From: Chitinophaga varians
Lineage (GTDB): Bacteria > Bacteroidota > Bacteroidia > Chitinophagales > Chitinophagaceae
NCBI RefSeq assembly: GCF_012641275.1
Contig: NZ_JABAIA010000003.1
Span: 1-64,000 of the forward strand
Direction: 5' to 3'
Length of the DNA: 64,000 bases
Part shown: piece by piece, positions 8,572-20,211 of the stretch
Numbering within the stretch: position 1 is the stretch's first letter
Layout of the letters: each line of letters starts with the position of its first letter
Notes under the pieces: model-generated
Told to the model about the DNA's origin: nothing
The model's input: the letters and a program-made list of their open reading frames with translations, nothing else
Database searches by the model: none
Position numbers and translations under genes: made by a program

Positions 8572-9489
8572 ATGAAAAAAGATAACAATATACCCCAAAG
8601 ATTCAATTCCATTTCGGAATTCCATAAGCTGTTGGGGTTCCCAAAACCATTACATCCATTGGTTAGTTTAGTGAATTACGCAGATATAAAAATACCTTAC
8701 AGTGAACTGCCCAAAATACTGCTGCTGAATTTCTATAAAGTTTCTTACATGGAAAGCACTCCGGAGAAAATAAAATACGGACAGAATTATTATGATTTTG
8801 ACGAGGGTGGTTTATCTTTTGTTTCACCTAACCAGATTATATCATGCGCAGAAATTGAGGAAAGCTATTCCGGATTTACTTTGCTTATACATCCTGATTT
8901 TATTCGTAATTATTCACTTTTGACCAGGATAAAAAATTACGGTTTCTTTTCATACTCGGCAAATGAGGCGCTGTTTGTATCTGACAAGGAAAAGCAGATT
9001 GTTTTCTCCATCTTTGATAATATAAAAGAAGAACTTAATGCCAATATTGACGATTTTAGTCAGGATGTAGTTGTTTCTTATATCGAAGTTTTGCTCAATT
9101 ACAGTAAGCGATTTTATAAACGGCAGTTCATTACAAGAGAAGCTGCAAATACCGATTTGGTCGTGCGAATGGAGAATATATTGAACGACCATTTTGAACA
9201 AATAGACACGTCACAGGATAGGCTCCTTACAGTTGAATATTTGGCGGGTAAATTGAATGTTTCGCCACGTTATTTAAGTGACATGTTACGTTCTCACACA
9301 GGGCAAAATGCACAACAACACATCCATGACAAGTTGATTGATAAGGCTAAGGAGTACCTGACAACGACAAATTTATCTGTTTCAGAAATCGCTTATCAAT
9401 TGGGTTTTGAACATTCGCAGTCGTTCAACAAGCTGTTTAAAAAGAAGACAAGCCTGACGCCAACAGAATTTAAACAATCCTTCAATTAG
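8572..9489 (+). CDS. AraC-family transcriptional regulator
   Basis: 305 residues. The last ~100 residues form a clear AraC/XylS double helix-turn-helix (LAGKLNVSPRYLSDMLR and ISEIAYQLGFEHSQSFNKLFKKKTSLTPTEF type pattern). The N-terminal 190 residues form an uncharacterised sensor domain, probably cupin-like. It is the last gene of the NmrA/NTF2/AraC run, an arrangement common for local regulators of a small oxidoreductase operon. Base composition is AT-rich, as in the two genes before it. Confidence 0.92.
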   Translation: MKKDNNIPQRFNSISEFHKLLGFPKPLHPLVSLVNYADIKIPYSELPKILLLNFYKVSYMESTPEKIKYGQNYYDFDEGGLSFVSPNQIISCAEIEESYSGFTLLIHPDFIRNYSLLTRIKNYGFFSYSANEALFVSDKEKQIVFSIFDNIKEELNANIDDFSQDVVVSYIEVLLNYSKRFYKRQFITREAANTDLVVRMENILNDHFEQIDTSQDRLLTVEYLAGKLNVSPRYLSDMLRSHTGQNAQQHIHDKLIDKAKEYLTTTNLSVSEIAYQLGFEHSQSFNKLFKKKTSLTPTEFKQSFN

Positions 9490-9598
9490 CGTGATGAGTT
9501 ATTTCAGTTACAGTAAATATTTGTTGACGGATAAGAGCTATCTGTCATAAAATTGTTATCCAATAGATGATTCTTCCTTTAAACCGTAATTGCCACCT

Positions 9599-10294
9599 TT
9601 AGATACCCGCGCCGCATTTCGCTACAAATTCCTCAAACTTCCGATCTGTATTTCGCAATACCGGCCCGTGACCGAAGCATATAATGGCCGGGTTCAGTTT
9701 TGCTAACTTTCGTAGCGATTTGATGTTGCGTTGCTGGTCCGTGGTGAATATGCTGGGCGGAAGCCGCAGACCGGTTGCTGTTGTGAGCAGGTTCATATTT
9801 ACCGCGGCATCTCCGATGATCAGTACACCATCTTGCTCACGGAACAAAGAAATATGACCTGCCGCATGTCCCGGCGTTTCTATTACCCGGAAGTTTCCGA
9901 TCCGGTCGTTTTCAACAATTGTCTGGTCAACTTTATGCCCCTGACCAGCCCAATACTTTTGTTGAAGCTTTGCCACCCAATGTTGCGGAGTGGGATAGTC
10001 GTTGGTGACCATGCCGGTTTCGGTCCTGAAAACCTCGTCGGGATGGCAGAGCAGGGGGATCGCGAATTCAGCACATATCTGATCGCTGCAGCCCTGGTGG
10101 TCTGCATGTGCATGGGTGAGTATATGTTGATGAACGGGGACTTTCCGAAGAGCTTTCCTCACAGTAGTATAGGAACTCCGTATTCCGGAGTCTACCAATA
10201 CACCTTCGATAATATAGCAGTTGATACTGTTCCGTGGCATCAGTGGAATCTGGAACACTTCGGGCGCAATTTGACGTAGCATTTTTTTGTGCAA
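9599..10294 (-). CDS. MBL-fold metallo-hydrolase
   Basis: 231 residues. The metallo-beta-lactamase motif HAHADH is at residues 61-66, with further metal ligands in TPGHAAGHISLF and IIGDAAVN and the final His in CFGHGPVL. Family members hydrolyse thioesters, lactones or other esters with two metal ions; the substrate here is open. It follows the Crp-type regulator gene by 39 bp on the same strand, so the two are probably one transcript. Confidence 0.9.
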   Translation of the reverse strand: MHKKMLRQIAPEVFQIPLMPRNSINCYIIEGVLVDSGIRSSYTTVRKALRKVPVHQHILTHAHADHQGCSDQICAEFAIPLLCHPDEVFRTETGMVTNDYPTPQHWVAKLQQKYWAGQGHKVDQTIVENDRIGNFRVIETPGHAAGHISLFREQDGVLIIGDAAVNMNLLTTATGLRLPPSIFTTDQQRNIKSLRKLAKLNPAIICFGHGPVLRNTDRKFEEFVAKCGAGI

Positions 10295-10333
10295 AGCTAC
10301 ATCGCCGGGCAGAGCTGGATAAGGACATTTGTC

Positions 10334-10921
10334 CTATAATAGGTTGGATCTGTGTATTTCTCCCTTCGCCCGCGTAAGCGATCGCTGCGTGATGCCCAGG
10401 TATGATGCCAGGTCCTGCGTCGCTACGCGTTGAACGAGCATCGGTTCGCTGGACAGGACATGACGGTATTTATCCACCGCTGACCTGTTATTGTAATTCA
10501 GCAGGTAACGTTCCTTTTGCTTATACTCCTGCTCCATCACTGATTTTATAACTCCGTTCCAGGCGGCCACCTGATCAAGCAGATACTGATAGTCCGGGTA
10601 GCTTATCCTATAGATTACGCTATCTTCTATGGCCCTGATACTCCTTCCGGATTTTTCCTGCGTCACAAACTCCTGGAACGAGGTGACAAATTCATTTTCA
10701 AATTTGAAGCAGGTTATATTTTCCTTTCCTTCTTTGTCGGTAGCATATGCTTTAACACCGCCATTGGCGATGAAACCAATATGGCGGCAGGATTCACCCT
10801 CACGAACAAAAAAATCACCTTTTTTTAAACGGACCGGTTTGAAGAACTGCGCAGAAAAGTTGATTTCCTCTGCTGATAGTCCTCCTGTTGAGGATAGGTA
10901 ATTTTCAAGTATGTCAGGCAT
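10334..10921 (-). CDS. Crp/Fnr-family transcriptional regulator
   Basis: 195 residues. An N-terminal cyclic-nucleotide-binding-type barrel (LKKGDFFVREGESCRHIGFIANGGVKAY) is followed by a dimer helix and a short C-terminal helix-turn-helix (DLASYLGITQRSLTRAKGEI, about residues 165-188). The HTH is of the reduced kind frequent in Bacteroidota Crp proteins. The effector need not be cAMP. It precedes the metallo-hydrolase gene by 39 bp and probably controls it. Confidence 0.9.
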   Translation of the reverse strand: MPDILENYLSSTGGLSAEEINFSAQFFKPVRLKKGDFFVREGESCRHIGFIANGGVKAYATDKEGKENITCFKFENEFVTSFQEFVTQEKSGRSIRAIEDSVIYRISYPDYQYLLDQVAAWNGVIKSVMEQEYKQKERYLLNYNNRSAVDKYRHVLSSEPMLVQRVATQDLASYLGITQRSLTRAKGEIHRSNLL

Positions 10922-11071
10922 TTCGCAATCTTTTCGTCCTTTTATTTTTTAGGATCAGATACCCGATCCGGTAACCAAAGCTAAGAATTATTGCACATTT
11001 TAGGTTAATGATTAAAAAGAACAGTTTTTTAGTTTGCTGCCGGCTTTGTTTTACAGTTAATGGCATATCAG

Positions 11072-11587
11072 TTATCGCCTTTTTTTTAATAGTTCTTCAT
11101 ACGGCGGCTCTTCCGGCTTTTCCATACCATTAGAAATTTTTATTCCTGCTTTTTCAAATGCCCGGATTAATCTTTTATCGAAACCTGCAATGTAAGATGC
11201 AAATGACAAAGAATCTTTTGTTTCAGGAATTTCCTTAAAAGGAACATTCGATTCTTTAAACCTGTATAAAGTAGCTTTTGTGCTGTCGTTGCCTTCGAGA
11301 AGGATGGAGTCACCGTAGTCTATGATCCTGGCCGCGTAAGGATTGGTAAGGTATTTCAGGGAATCATTTTCTATTTTGTAGGGAAGCCCGAACCGGCCGA
11401 CTTTCTGATTGTAAAAAATGATGTATTGCGAATCAATGTCAAATTCGCTATATCCATTTTCCATTGAAAATCTATGCCATTTTCCGGTCAAATATTTTTT
11501 GTTTCCTTCTATGTTTTTAAGATTGGGTGAATCGCAGGCTGAAAGCGCAAAAATGAAAGATGCAAGAAAGTAAGGTATTGATCTCAT
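11072..11587 (-). CDS. Hypothetical lipoprotein
   Basis: 171 residues. The signal peptide (YFLASFIFALSACDS) ends in a lipobox Cys at about residue 18. The rest resembles small beta-rich lipocalin-like lipoproteins (LTGKWHRFSMENGYSEFDIDSQYIIFYN) followed by a charged C-terminus ending in KKRR. I do not recognise a family with certainty. It stands alone, separated from the GH11 gene by a hairpin terminator. Confidence 0.65.
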   Translation of the reverse strand: MRSIPYFLASFIFALSACDSPNLKNIEGNKKYLTGKWHRFSMENGYSEFDIDSQYIIFYNQKVGRFGLPYKIENDSLKYLTNPYAARIIDYGDSILLEGNDSTKATLYRFKESNVPFKEIPETKDSLSFASYIAGFDKRLIRAFEKAGIKISNGMEKPEEPPYEELLKKRR

Positions 11588-11626
11588 TATAGCTGGTGGT
11601 TGAATGGTTCTGAAATACCCGCACTA

Positions 11627-11659
11627 AATACTGCCTGGCTCGTCGTCAGGCAGTATTTG
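11627..11659 (-). terminator. Hairpin after the GH11 gene
   Basis: Perfect 12-bp arms AAATACTGCCTG (11627-11638) and CAGGCAGTATTT (11648-11659) around a nine-base loop, 25 bp past the GH11 stop codon. There is no long T-run, but the stem itself ends in TTT on the minus strand. Confidence 0.65.
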
Positions 11660-11683
11660 TGTGTCATTAATTTAAACCGGTGT

Positions 11684-12442
11684 TTATTGCATCCAGATAG
11701 TGCAGTTAATATTGCCGTTGGTATTAGAGCCCCAGGTCTCTGAAACCATAATAGCCGGAATATTTAACTGGCCGAGGGTATACCCTAAACTGCTCCACTT
11801 GTTATAGTGGTTGGCAAAAGTAATGACGTGATTTTGTCCGGTACTTACTTTGTTGACCCTGGAACTGTAAATCTGTCTGAAGCCATCGCCACCATCGATA
11901 TTTTTACCTGTCATCCAACGGGTCCATACGTTATAACCTGCGCCATCGCTTTCAAATGTCCCTAAATAAGTGCCGGTGTGCGGTGACACTGCACCCCACG
12001 TTTCATTCACATAATACTCATAATAGGGGTTCCTGCTCCATCCGTACCAGCCGAAAGTACCGCCACCGGAATTTGAATAGGTACCCAGATTATAGCCTAT
12101 TTTGTAGGATGGAGAACCTGCCGAATAGCCTTTGCCGCATGTAAAATTGCCATTAAATCCATTCCAGTTAACGCTGTAGTTTCCGCCGGGGCCATTGGCG
12201 TAATTAACCGTGCCGGTGGCGCCATCACTTTGCCAAAGTGACCAAAAGAAGCCGTTATGTGTACCCGATTGGTAGGTTTCGGTCACGGCTTTGGAAGGAC
12301 GCTCAATACCCGCTACATCGGGCTGGGTCTTTTCCTCTTTTTTACAGCCTGTTAAAATTGTAGCGCCTGCAAGTACAACAATGGCAGCAGCGCCAAAAGC
12401 AACCTTCCTGGTTGCGCTTGTTAGTGGGTTTTGTTTTTTCAT
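11684..12442 (-). CDS. GH11 endo-1,4-beta-xylanase, lipoprotein
   Basis: 252 residues. A lipobox (ILTGC, Cys33) anchors it in a membrane, likely on the cell surface. The GH11 jelly roll starts around residue 58 with GTHNGFFWSLWQ and includes GGNYSVNWNGFNGNFTCGKGY and YGWSRNPYYEYYV. The two catalytic glutamates are visible: the nucleophile E142 in PYYEYYV and the acid/base E235 in MVSETWGSN. Both are intact, so the enzyme should cut internal xylan bonds. It is divergent from the GH43/esterase genes and belongs functionally to the xylan locus. GH11 enzymes are much less common in Bacteroidota loci than GH10. Confidence 0.9.
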   Translation of the reverse strand: MKKQNPLTSATRKVAFGAAAIVVLAGATILTGCKKEEKTQPDVAGIERPSKAVTETYQSGTHNGFFWSLWQSDGATGTVNYANGPGGNYSVNWNGFNGNFTCGKGYSAGSPSYKIGYNLGTYSNSGGGTFGWYGWSRNPYYEYYVNETWGAVSPHTGTYLGTFESDGAGYNVWTRWMTGKNIDGGDGFRQIYSSRVNKVSTGQNHVITFANHYNKWSSLGYTLGQLNIPAIMVSETWGSNTNGNINCTIWMQ

Positions 12443-12666
12443 ATCGTGGTTATTTTGTTAGAGAAACAAAAAAAACATATTTAAAAATGGAACACTGCTA
12501 ATAATCGCCAAATTTGTTACACAAATGTTCATACGCTGCTGGTTGTTCATCTATATTCCCAAAGAGCATATTCCCGGACAAAACATTTTTACTCTTCATT
12601 TCAACATTTGTGGCATTCTGCTGAAGCGCACAGGGGTATCTTGTCGTCACAAAATTCGTTTGCCAA

Positions 12667-14661
12667 ATGTTTTTAAGACCTGTTGCTTTTGTCATTGTAT
12701 GTTTAAATTTGATGATACAAAACGGCCTTGCCCAACAAAATTACCCGGCAGGGCAAGCCAATCACCAACCTGTGGCGGATACCGGCGCCGCACGTTTTTA
12801 CTCGGGGGTAAATACCTATGTCAATCCGGTTTTGCCTGGCGATCACCCTGATCCAACGTTGCTAAAGGTCGGTGATGACTTTTATCATTGCGGTTCCTCT
12901 TTCCATTTTAACCCCTATCTCCCCATCTATCATTCCAAAGACCTGGTACACTGGAAAGTGATCGGCCGCGTTTTGACGCCTTCGAATACCGGTATGGTAA
13001 CGGACCGTCCGGGGGCCGGCGTATGGCAGGGCGCCATCACGTATTTTTATGGTTCTTACCGGATCTATTTTTCTTCAAATGGACAATGGTTTGCCAAGGC
13101 TTCATCACCGGCAGGGCCATGGTCGGCTCCGGTGCGGGTACGGGAAAATGTTCGTACAGGACCGCTCGGGTATGATAACTCCATTTTTGTTGATGATGAT
13201 GGCAAGCCCTATATGTTGATAAAAAATGGCCAGAAAGTAAACAGGATACAGGCACTCGGGCAGGACGGGCAACTCACTGATACTGTCATCAACCTGGACT
13301 GGATGAATGCCGGACTGCAGTACAGCTGGGCAGAAGGCCCTGTCATGTGCAAGCGTAACGGATATTATTACTATTTCCCTGCCGGTGATGTATCAGGTGG
13401 TCAGTATGTTTTGCGGTCAACGACGCTAACAGCGGATTCCTCTAAGTGGGAACGACTGGGTGATTTTTTCAAACCCATTACAGACCCGGACAATACCTTC
13501 CCGCGCCCTAACCATATTTCAGCTCCTGTACAACTGGCAGATGGCACCTGGTGGACAATAGGTCAGAGCTATGAAAAGCAGGGCAACGACGACTGGTCCG
13601 GTATGGGACGGCAAACCTCCCTTTACCGGGTGGTCTGGGAAGGCGACCGTCCCTGGGGAGAGGCGCCGGTCAGCGGACCTGTGGTAAAACCGGCACTGGA
13701 TAATAATAACACGCCATGGCGCAGCGTGCATACAGATCATTTTGACAGCGACAGCCTGGGGCCCTGGTGGCATTTCCTGTCGCAACGCGCCGCTGCGGCC
13801 TATTCGCTGTCACAGCGCAAAGGGTGGCTACGCCTGTCTCCTGACAGTGCCGGCGCTCACCTGCTGCAGAAAGAAACAGACCATTATTATACGGCCGTTA
13901 CCCGGGTAAGTGTGGATGCCCGTATTCCGGAGGCACATGGTGGTATTTATCTTACCAACGGAAAACAAAGTGCGTTTGCCCGTCTTTATTATGACCATAA
14001 TAATAACCCGCGTATTGTATTGCAGTTGGATACTGCGATACGGGAAATGCCCTGTCGCAAAGGAAAAGATGTTTGGCTGAAACTGGAACGGCAGGGGCAT
14101 CAGTTGACCGGCTTCTTTAGCGCGGATGGTAAAAACTGGCAACCGGTTGGCCCGCCGGTGAGTGCAACGTCCATTGATAAAGCACAACCCGATTTTAACA
14201 GCTGGGTAGGAACCAGCGTTGGCTTATTTGCGGAAAAAGGTCCGGTCGACTTCCGGTTTTTTGTTTGTAAAGATGGATTCTCCCGGCTGCCTGCGGTGGG
14301 AAGCAGCAATTATTACGGCATCAGGAAAATAAAAGAGGCAGAAGAAACAGCTGTCACCAATTCTACTGTAAACGGCGGATGGCTGATGATATCGGGAGTG
14401 GATTTTGGAACTGCCGGTGAGGCGAAGGCTGTTGAAATAGTGGGCCGTGCAACCAAAGGCGGCAAATTGGAACTGTTCACTGACGACCTGGAACTGGGCC
14501 GCCAAATCGCTGTGGTGCAGGTTAAGCCAGGAAACAACAAGTTGCATACAGGCAGTTTGCGCCAGGTGTCCGGTCAGCATGATCTTTTTATCCGGTTCCC
14601 CGCTGGTACTTCCGGAGATGTCATCATTCAAAACATCCGCTTATTAAGAGCAGAAAAATAA
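12667..14661 (+). CDS. GH43 beta-xylosidase/arabinofuranosidase with C-terminal beta-sandwich modules
   Basis: 664 residues with a signal peptide (VAFVIVCLNLMIQNGLAQ). The five-bladed GH43 domain (about 45-345) begins with NPVLPGDHPDPTLLKVGDDFY, which carries the general-base Asp. The transition-state Asp lies in IFVDDDGKPYML and the acid Glu in SWAEGPVMCKRNGYYYYF. A concanavalin-like C2 domain (about 355-540) and a CBM6-like end follow. This layout fits enzymes that release xylose or arabinose from xylan oligosaccharides. It probably forms a transcript with the esterase 46-85 bp downstream. Confidence 0.88.
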   Translation: MFLRPVAFVIVCLNLMIQNGLAQQNYPAGQANHQPVADTGAARFYSGVNTYVNPVLPGDHPDPTLLKVGDDFYHCGSSFHFNPYLPIYHSKDLVHWKVIGRVLTPSNTGMVTDRPGAGVWQGAITYFYGSYRIYFSSNGQWFAKASSPAGPWSAPVRVRENVRTGPLGYDNSIFVDDDGKPYMLIKNGQKVNRIQALGQDGQLTDTVINLDWMNAGLQYSWAEGPVMCKRNGYYYYFPAGDVSGGQYVLRSTTLTADSSKWERLGDFFKPITDPDNTFPRPNHISAPVQLADGTWWTIGQSYEKQGNDDWSGMGRQTSLYRVVWEGDRPWGEAPVSGPVVKPALDNNNTPWRSVHTDHFDSDSLGPWWHFLSQRAAAAYSLSQRKGWLRLSPDSAGAHLLQKETDHYYTAVTRVSVDARIPEAHGGIYLTNGKQSAFARLYYDHNNNPRIVLQLDTAIREMPCRKGKDVWLKLERQGHQLTGFFSADGKNWQPVGPPVSATSIDKAQPDFNSWVGTSVGLFAEKGPVDFRFFVCKDGFSRLPAVGSSNYYGIRKIKEAEETAVTNSTVNGGWLMISGVDFGTAGEAKAVEIVGRATKGGKLELFTDDLELGRQIAVVQVKPGNNKLHTGSLRQVSGQHDLFIRFPAGTSGDVIIQNIRLLRAEK

Positions 14662-14707
14662 CACCCGTTTTGCTTTAATTGCGTTAATGATAATATTATT
14701 TGTTTGA

Positions 14708-16666
<1,959 letters not shown>

Positions 16667-17071
16667 TTGCTGTACAGGACATTAATATATACAGGAGGAT
16701 ATACTGTTTAAGGTTATTTAAACATTATTGCTATCCTTTTGGAGATTCGTAGCATTGATATATACGTCTCTATTGTAGATTCGACTGTTGTTTTTTAGTG
16801 TCAATGTCTTCTGACTGATTTTCGACTGTTACGTTATGAAAAAAAATTCCACTTAAACGTTAAATGATTACTTATGAAATTTCAATGCACCCGGGTTACC
16901 ACGTCCCGTATCAACCAATTTCAGTTTCATTCCTGACCAGGTAGTATCCGTATCTCTGTAACGATACTGTCTTTTATCGCATTGTGATTGTTCCTGCCGG
17001 TATTCCGGCGTGACGGCCTTTTACCGGCTGTCAGGACCCGTATTGCCCTAACATTAAATATTCTGAATTCC
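16667..17071. other. 405-bp leader before the first susC gene
   Basis: No gene is visible. It contains three GACTG-type elements (16780-16789, 16805-16821, 16821-16830) described separately as a candidate binding region for the hybrid regulator. The remaining 240 bp before the start could be a long 5' untranslated region. Confidence 0.5.
16780..16830. promoter_or_regulatory. Candidate binding region of the xylan regulator (repeated GACTGTT elements)
   Basis: TTCGACTGTT occurs at 16780-16789 and 16821-16830, with TTCTGACTGATT between (16809-16820). The GACTG cores lie at 16783, 16813 and 16824, spaced 30 and 11 bp, compatible with same-face binding by an AraC-type domain. The 13-mer TGTCTTCTGACTG at 16805-16817 recurs exactly at 32181-32193 before the GH43/GH10 operon. 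Confidence 0.5.
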
Positions 17072-20000
17072 ATGTTTAAAATGATTCTTTCGCAGATGTC
17101 ATGGAAATGGCTGGCACTGATTGCGCTAATGCTGTCGGCAGTACCTGGCTATTCACCATTACACGCCCAGGATGCAGGTGTGGTCCGGGGAGTAGTGCTG
17201 GATGAAAAAAAGACGCCCATCCCTGGTATAACGATACTGGTAAAAGAAACGAAGGTCAGCACCAGTACTGACGGTGATGGTAGGTTCCTCATTCATGTTC
17301 CGTCCGGCAAACAGGTGCTCGTTTTTAGTTACATAGGAAAAGTGACCCAGGAGGTAAATATCCTAACCCGGCCGGAGATAACTGTTTATATGAAAGACAA
17401 GGTAGTGGGTCTGGAAGATGTAGTGGTGGTGGGCTATGGCCGTCAGAAACAGGCCAGTGTGGTTGCTGCTGTTTCGCAAACTTCCGGCAAGGTGCTTGAA
17501 CGGGCGGGCGGCGTATCAAATATCGGTGCTGCCCTCACCGGAAATGTGCCCGGGCTGATTACCGCCCAGAGCACCGGTCTGCCCGGCGAAGAAGATCCCC
17601 AGCTGATTGTCCGCGGTCTCAGCACCTGGAATAACAGTAACCCGCTGATACTGGTGGATGGGGTGGAACGTCCTATGAACAGTGTGGATATTGGTTCTGT
17701 AGAAACAGTAACCGTACTGAAAGATGCTTCGGCGACCGCGGTATTTGGTTCACGGGGCGCCAACGGCGTTATCCTCATTACCACCAAAAGAGGAAAAGCA
17801 GGGAAGGCTTCAATCCGTGCAACGGTCAACACCACACTGAAAGCTCCTTCTAAATTACCCGGTAAGGCAGATTCCTATAATGCCCTGCGTACCGTTAATG
17901 AAGCTATCGAGTATGAACTGGCATTAAAGCCTGAAAGCTGGAATAACTATTACCCCCAGGCCATTTTAGATAAATACCGGCATCCGGCTAACCTGGAAGA
18001 AGCAGAACGTTATCCCAATGTAGACTGGGCAAAGACCTTATTCAAAAATTACGCGATGTCACAAAATGCCAATGTGAATATCAGCGGAGGGACACGTTTT
18101 GTCAAATACTTCACCAGCGCAGACTTTCTGCATGAAGGCGATCTTTTCAAAATTTATGATAACAAACGCGGGTATAAACCCGGTTTCGGCTTCAACCGCG
18201 TGAATGTCCGGTCTAACCTGGATTTTCAATTAACATCTTCTACACTCTTTAAAGTAAATCTTGCCGGGTCGTACGGCGTAAGGAAAAGTCCGTGGGGATT
18301 TTCAGGAAACCAGTACGGATCGTGGATAGACGCCTATACCACCGCGCCGGACGTGTTCCTGCCGGTATATGCCGACGGTTCCTGGGGATATTATGCGCCT
18401 AATGAAGGAAGGGCGGAGAATTCGGCGAGAAACCTGGCGGTAGGCGGTATTCAATATCAGACCACTACCCGCATTACCACCGATTTTACGGTTGAACAAA
18501 ACCTGGATATGCTACTCCATGGCCTGAAGTTTAACGGCACGCTTTCTATGGACAACACTTTTGTGGAAAGCAACAGAGGGGTAAATGATCTTTACAATGA
18601 TGTGCAACGGAAATGGATTGATCCGGCTACAGGAAATGTATTTTACAGAAGCGCCTTTGACGGCGTTACTAATTTCGATTTCCAGGAAGGGGCAAAATGG
18701 TCGCCGGCGGCCGGCGCCGTGACCGATAACCAGCGCAGGTTGTTTTACCAGTTGCAGCTGAATTATGCTAGGACAATCGCAAAAAAACACAATGTAACAG
18801 CCATGGGGCTGCTGAACCGTAATGTTACAGCCTATGGCAGCATGATACCTTCGTACCGGGAAGATTGGGTGTTTCGTACCACTTATACCTACAACGACAA
18901 GTATACATTTGAGTACAATGGCGCCTATAACGGCTCTGAAAAATTTGCGCCTAAATACCGTTTTGCCTTCTTTTCGTCCGGCGGCGTGAACTGGATCGTT
19001 TCCAATGAGAAATTCATGCAGAACATCAGGTTCCTTGACCTGCTGAAAATCCGTGCTTCATACGGACAAACAGGTTTTGATAATGTGGCGGGCCGCTTCT
19101 TATACCTCACTGACTGGGCATACGGCGGTCAGGCACGACTGGGCACCACGGGTGAAGGCGCTGAGCAAAGCCCGTACAACTGGTACCGGGAAGCCGCCGT
19201 AGGTAATCCCAACGTGCAATGGGAGCAGGCGGAAAAAATCAACGTGGGCACCGATTTTGAATTATTCAATGGATTTATAAAAGGCAAGGCTGATTTCTTT
19301 CAGGATAAGCGCTCTAAAATATTATTGGCCAACCGCACTTCTGTACCTTCTTATTATGGTGCCACGCCACCCGTGGCTAACCTGGGCAGGGTAAATTCCC
19401 AGGGTTATGAGCTGGAGCTGCACTTCAACTACCAGGCAACTAAACAAACCCGGGTTTGGGCCGATCTGAATATGACCCATACAAAAAATAAAATCATCGA
19501 GGCTGATAACCCCGCATTGCTGCCGGCCTATCAGAAATCAGAAGGCATGCAGATTGGTCAGGCTTATTCTTACGTGAGCCAGGGATTTTATAACACCTGG
19601 GATGAGCTGTACGGGAGCACCATGCACAATACCAACGATAATCAGAAGTTACCGGGCAATTACTATCTCGTGGATTACAATGGCGATGGGGTGATTGATG
19701 CACGTGATAATATCCCTTACGGGCATAGCGGTTGGCCTGCCAATACCTATAATGCCACTTTGGGCGTAGACTGGAAAGGGCTGAGTGTCTTTGTTCAGTT
19801 CTATGCGGCCAATGACGTTACCCGTCAGGTGGTCTTTAACAGCCTGTCATCCCAGGGGCATACCGTTTATAATGAAGGCACTTACTGGTCAAAGAACAAC
19901 CCTGGTGCAGACGTGCCAATGCCCCGCTGGTTGTCAACGCCGGCAGATTATTACCGGGGTACGCAATATATGTTTGATGGTTCCTATCTGCGATTAAAGA

Positions 20001-20209
20001 ACGCTGAAATTGCCTATACGTTTAATACAGGATTTATCAAACGTGCGGGACTTGAATCGCTGAGACTATATCTCAATGGCAATAACCTGGCGGCCTGGAG
20101 CAAAATGCCGGATGACCGCGAATCAAACTTTGCCGGTACCGGTTGGGCATCGCAGGGAGCTTACCCCACTGTAAAACGTTATAATCTCGGCGCCAATTTA
20201 ACCTTCTAA
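17072..20209 (+). CDS. SusC/RagA TonB-dependent outer-membrane transporter (XusA-like)
   Basis: 1045 residues from the ATG at 17072, which gives a normal signal peptide ending in PLHAQ; the longer open frame adds an unlikely 28-residue prefix. A CarboxypepD_reg-like domain (GVVRGVVLDEKKTPIPGITILVK) is followed by the SusC plug (VVVVGYGRQKQASVVAAVS, LILVDGVERP, ATAVFGSRGANGVILITTKRGK) and a long beta-barrel with the SusC signature DYNGDGVIDARDNIPYGHSG. It imports xylan oligosaccharides together with the SusD-like lipoprotein encoded two bases after its stop codon. Confidence 0.95.
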   Translation: MFKMILSQMSWKWLALIALMLSAVPGYSPLHAQDAGVVRGVVLDEKKTPIPGITILVKETKVSTSTDGDGRFLIHVPSGKQVLVFSYIGKVTQEVNILTRPEITVYMKDKVVGLEDVVVVGYGRQKQASVVAAVSQTSGKVLERAGGVSNIGAALTGNVPGLITAQSTGLPGEEDPQLIVRGLSTWNNSNPLILVDGVERPMNSVDIGSVETVTVLKDASATAVFGSRGANGVILITTKRGKAGKASIRATVNTTLKAPSKLPGKADSYNALRTVNEAIEYELALKPESWNNYYPQAILDKYRHPANLEEAERYPNVDWAKTLFKNYAMSQNANVNISGGTRFVKYFTSADFLHEGDLFKIYDNKRGYKPGFGFNRVNVRSNLDFQLTSSTLFKVNLAGSYGVRKSPWGFSGNQYGSWIDAYTTAPDVFLPVYADGSWGYYAPNEGRAENSARNLAVGGIQYQTTTRITTDFTVEQNLDMLLHGLKFNGTLSMDNTFVESNRGVNDLYNDVQRKWIDPATGNVFYRSAFDGVTNFDFQEGAKWSPAAGAVTDNQRRLFYQLQLNYARTIAKKHNVTAMGLLNRNVTAYGSMIPSYREDWVFRTTYTYNDKYTFEYNGAYNGSEKFAPKYRFAFFSSGGVNWIVSNEKFMQNIRFLDLLKIRASYGQTGFDNVAGRFLYLTDWAYGGQARLGTTGEGAEQSPYNWYREAAVGNPNVQWEQAEKINVGTDFELFNGFIKGKADFFQDKRSKILLANRTSVPSYYGATPPVANLGRVNSQGYELELHFNYQATKQTRVWADLNMTHTKNKIIEADNPALLPAYQKSEGMQIGQAYSYVSQGFYNTWDELYGSTMHNTNDNQKLPGNYYLVDYNGDGVIDARDNIPYGHSGWPANTYNATLGVDWKGLSVFVQFYAANDVTRQVVFNSLSSQGHTVYNEGTYWSKNNPGADVPMPRWLSTPADYYRGTQYMFDGSYLRLKNAEIAYTFNTGFIKRAGLESLRLYLNGNNLAAWSKMPDDRESNFAGTGWASQGAYPTVKRYNLGANLTF

Positions 20210-20211
20210 AT

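Noticed and set aside
12443..12711. TAAATTTG at 12704-12711 as a Bacteroidota -7 promoter box
   Set aside because: The nearest TTTG upstream is only 12 bp away instead of about 20, and the box lies inside the signal-peptide coding region.
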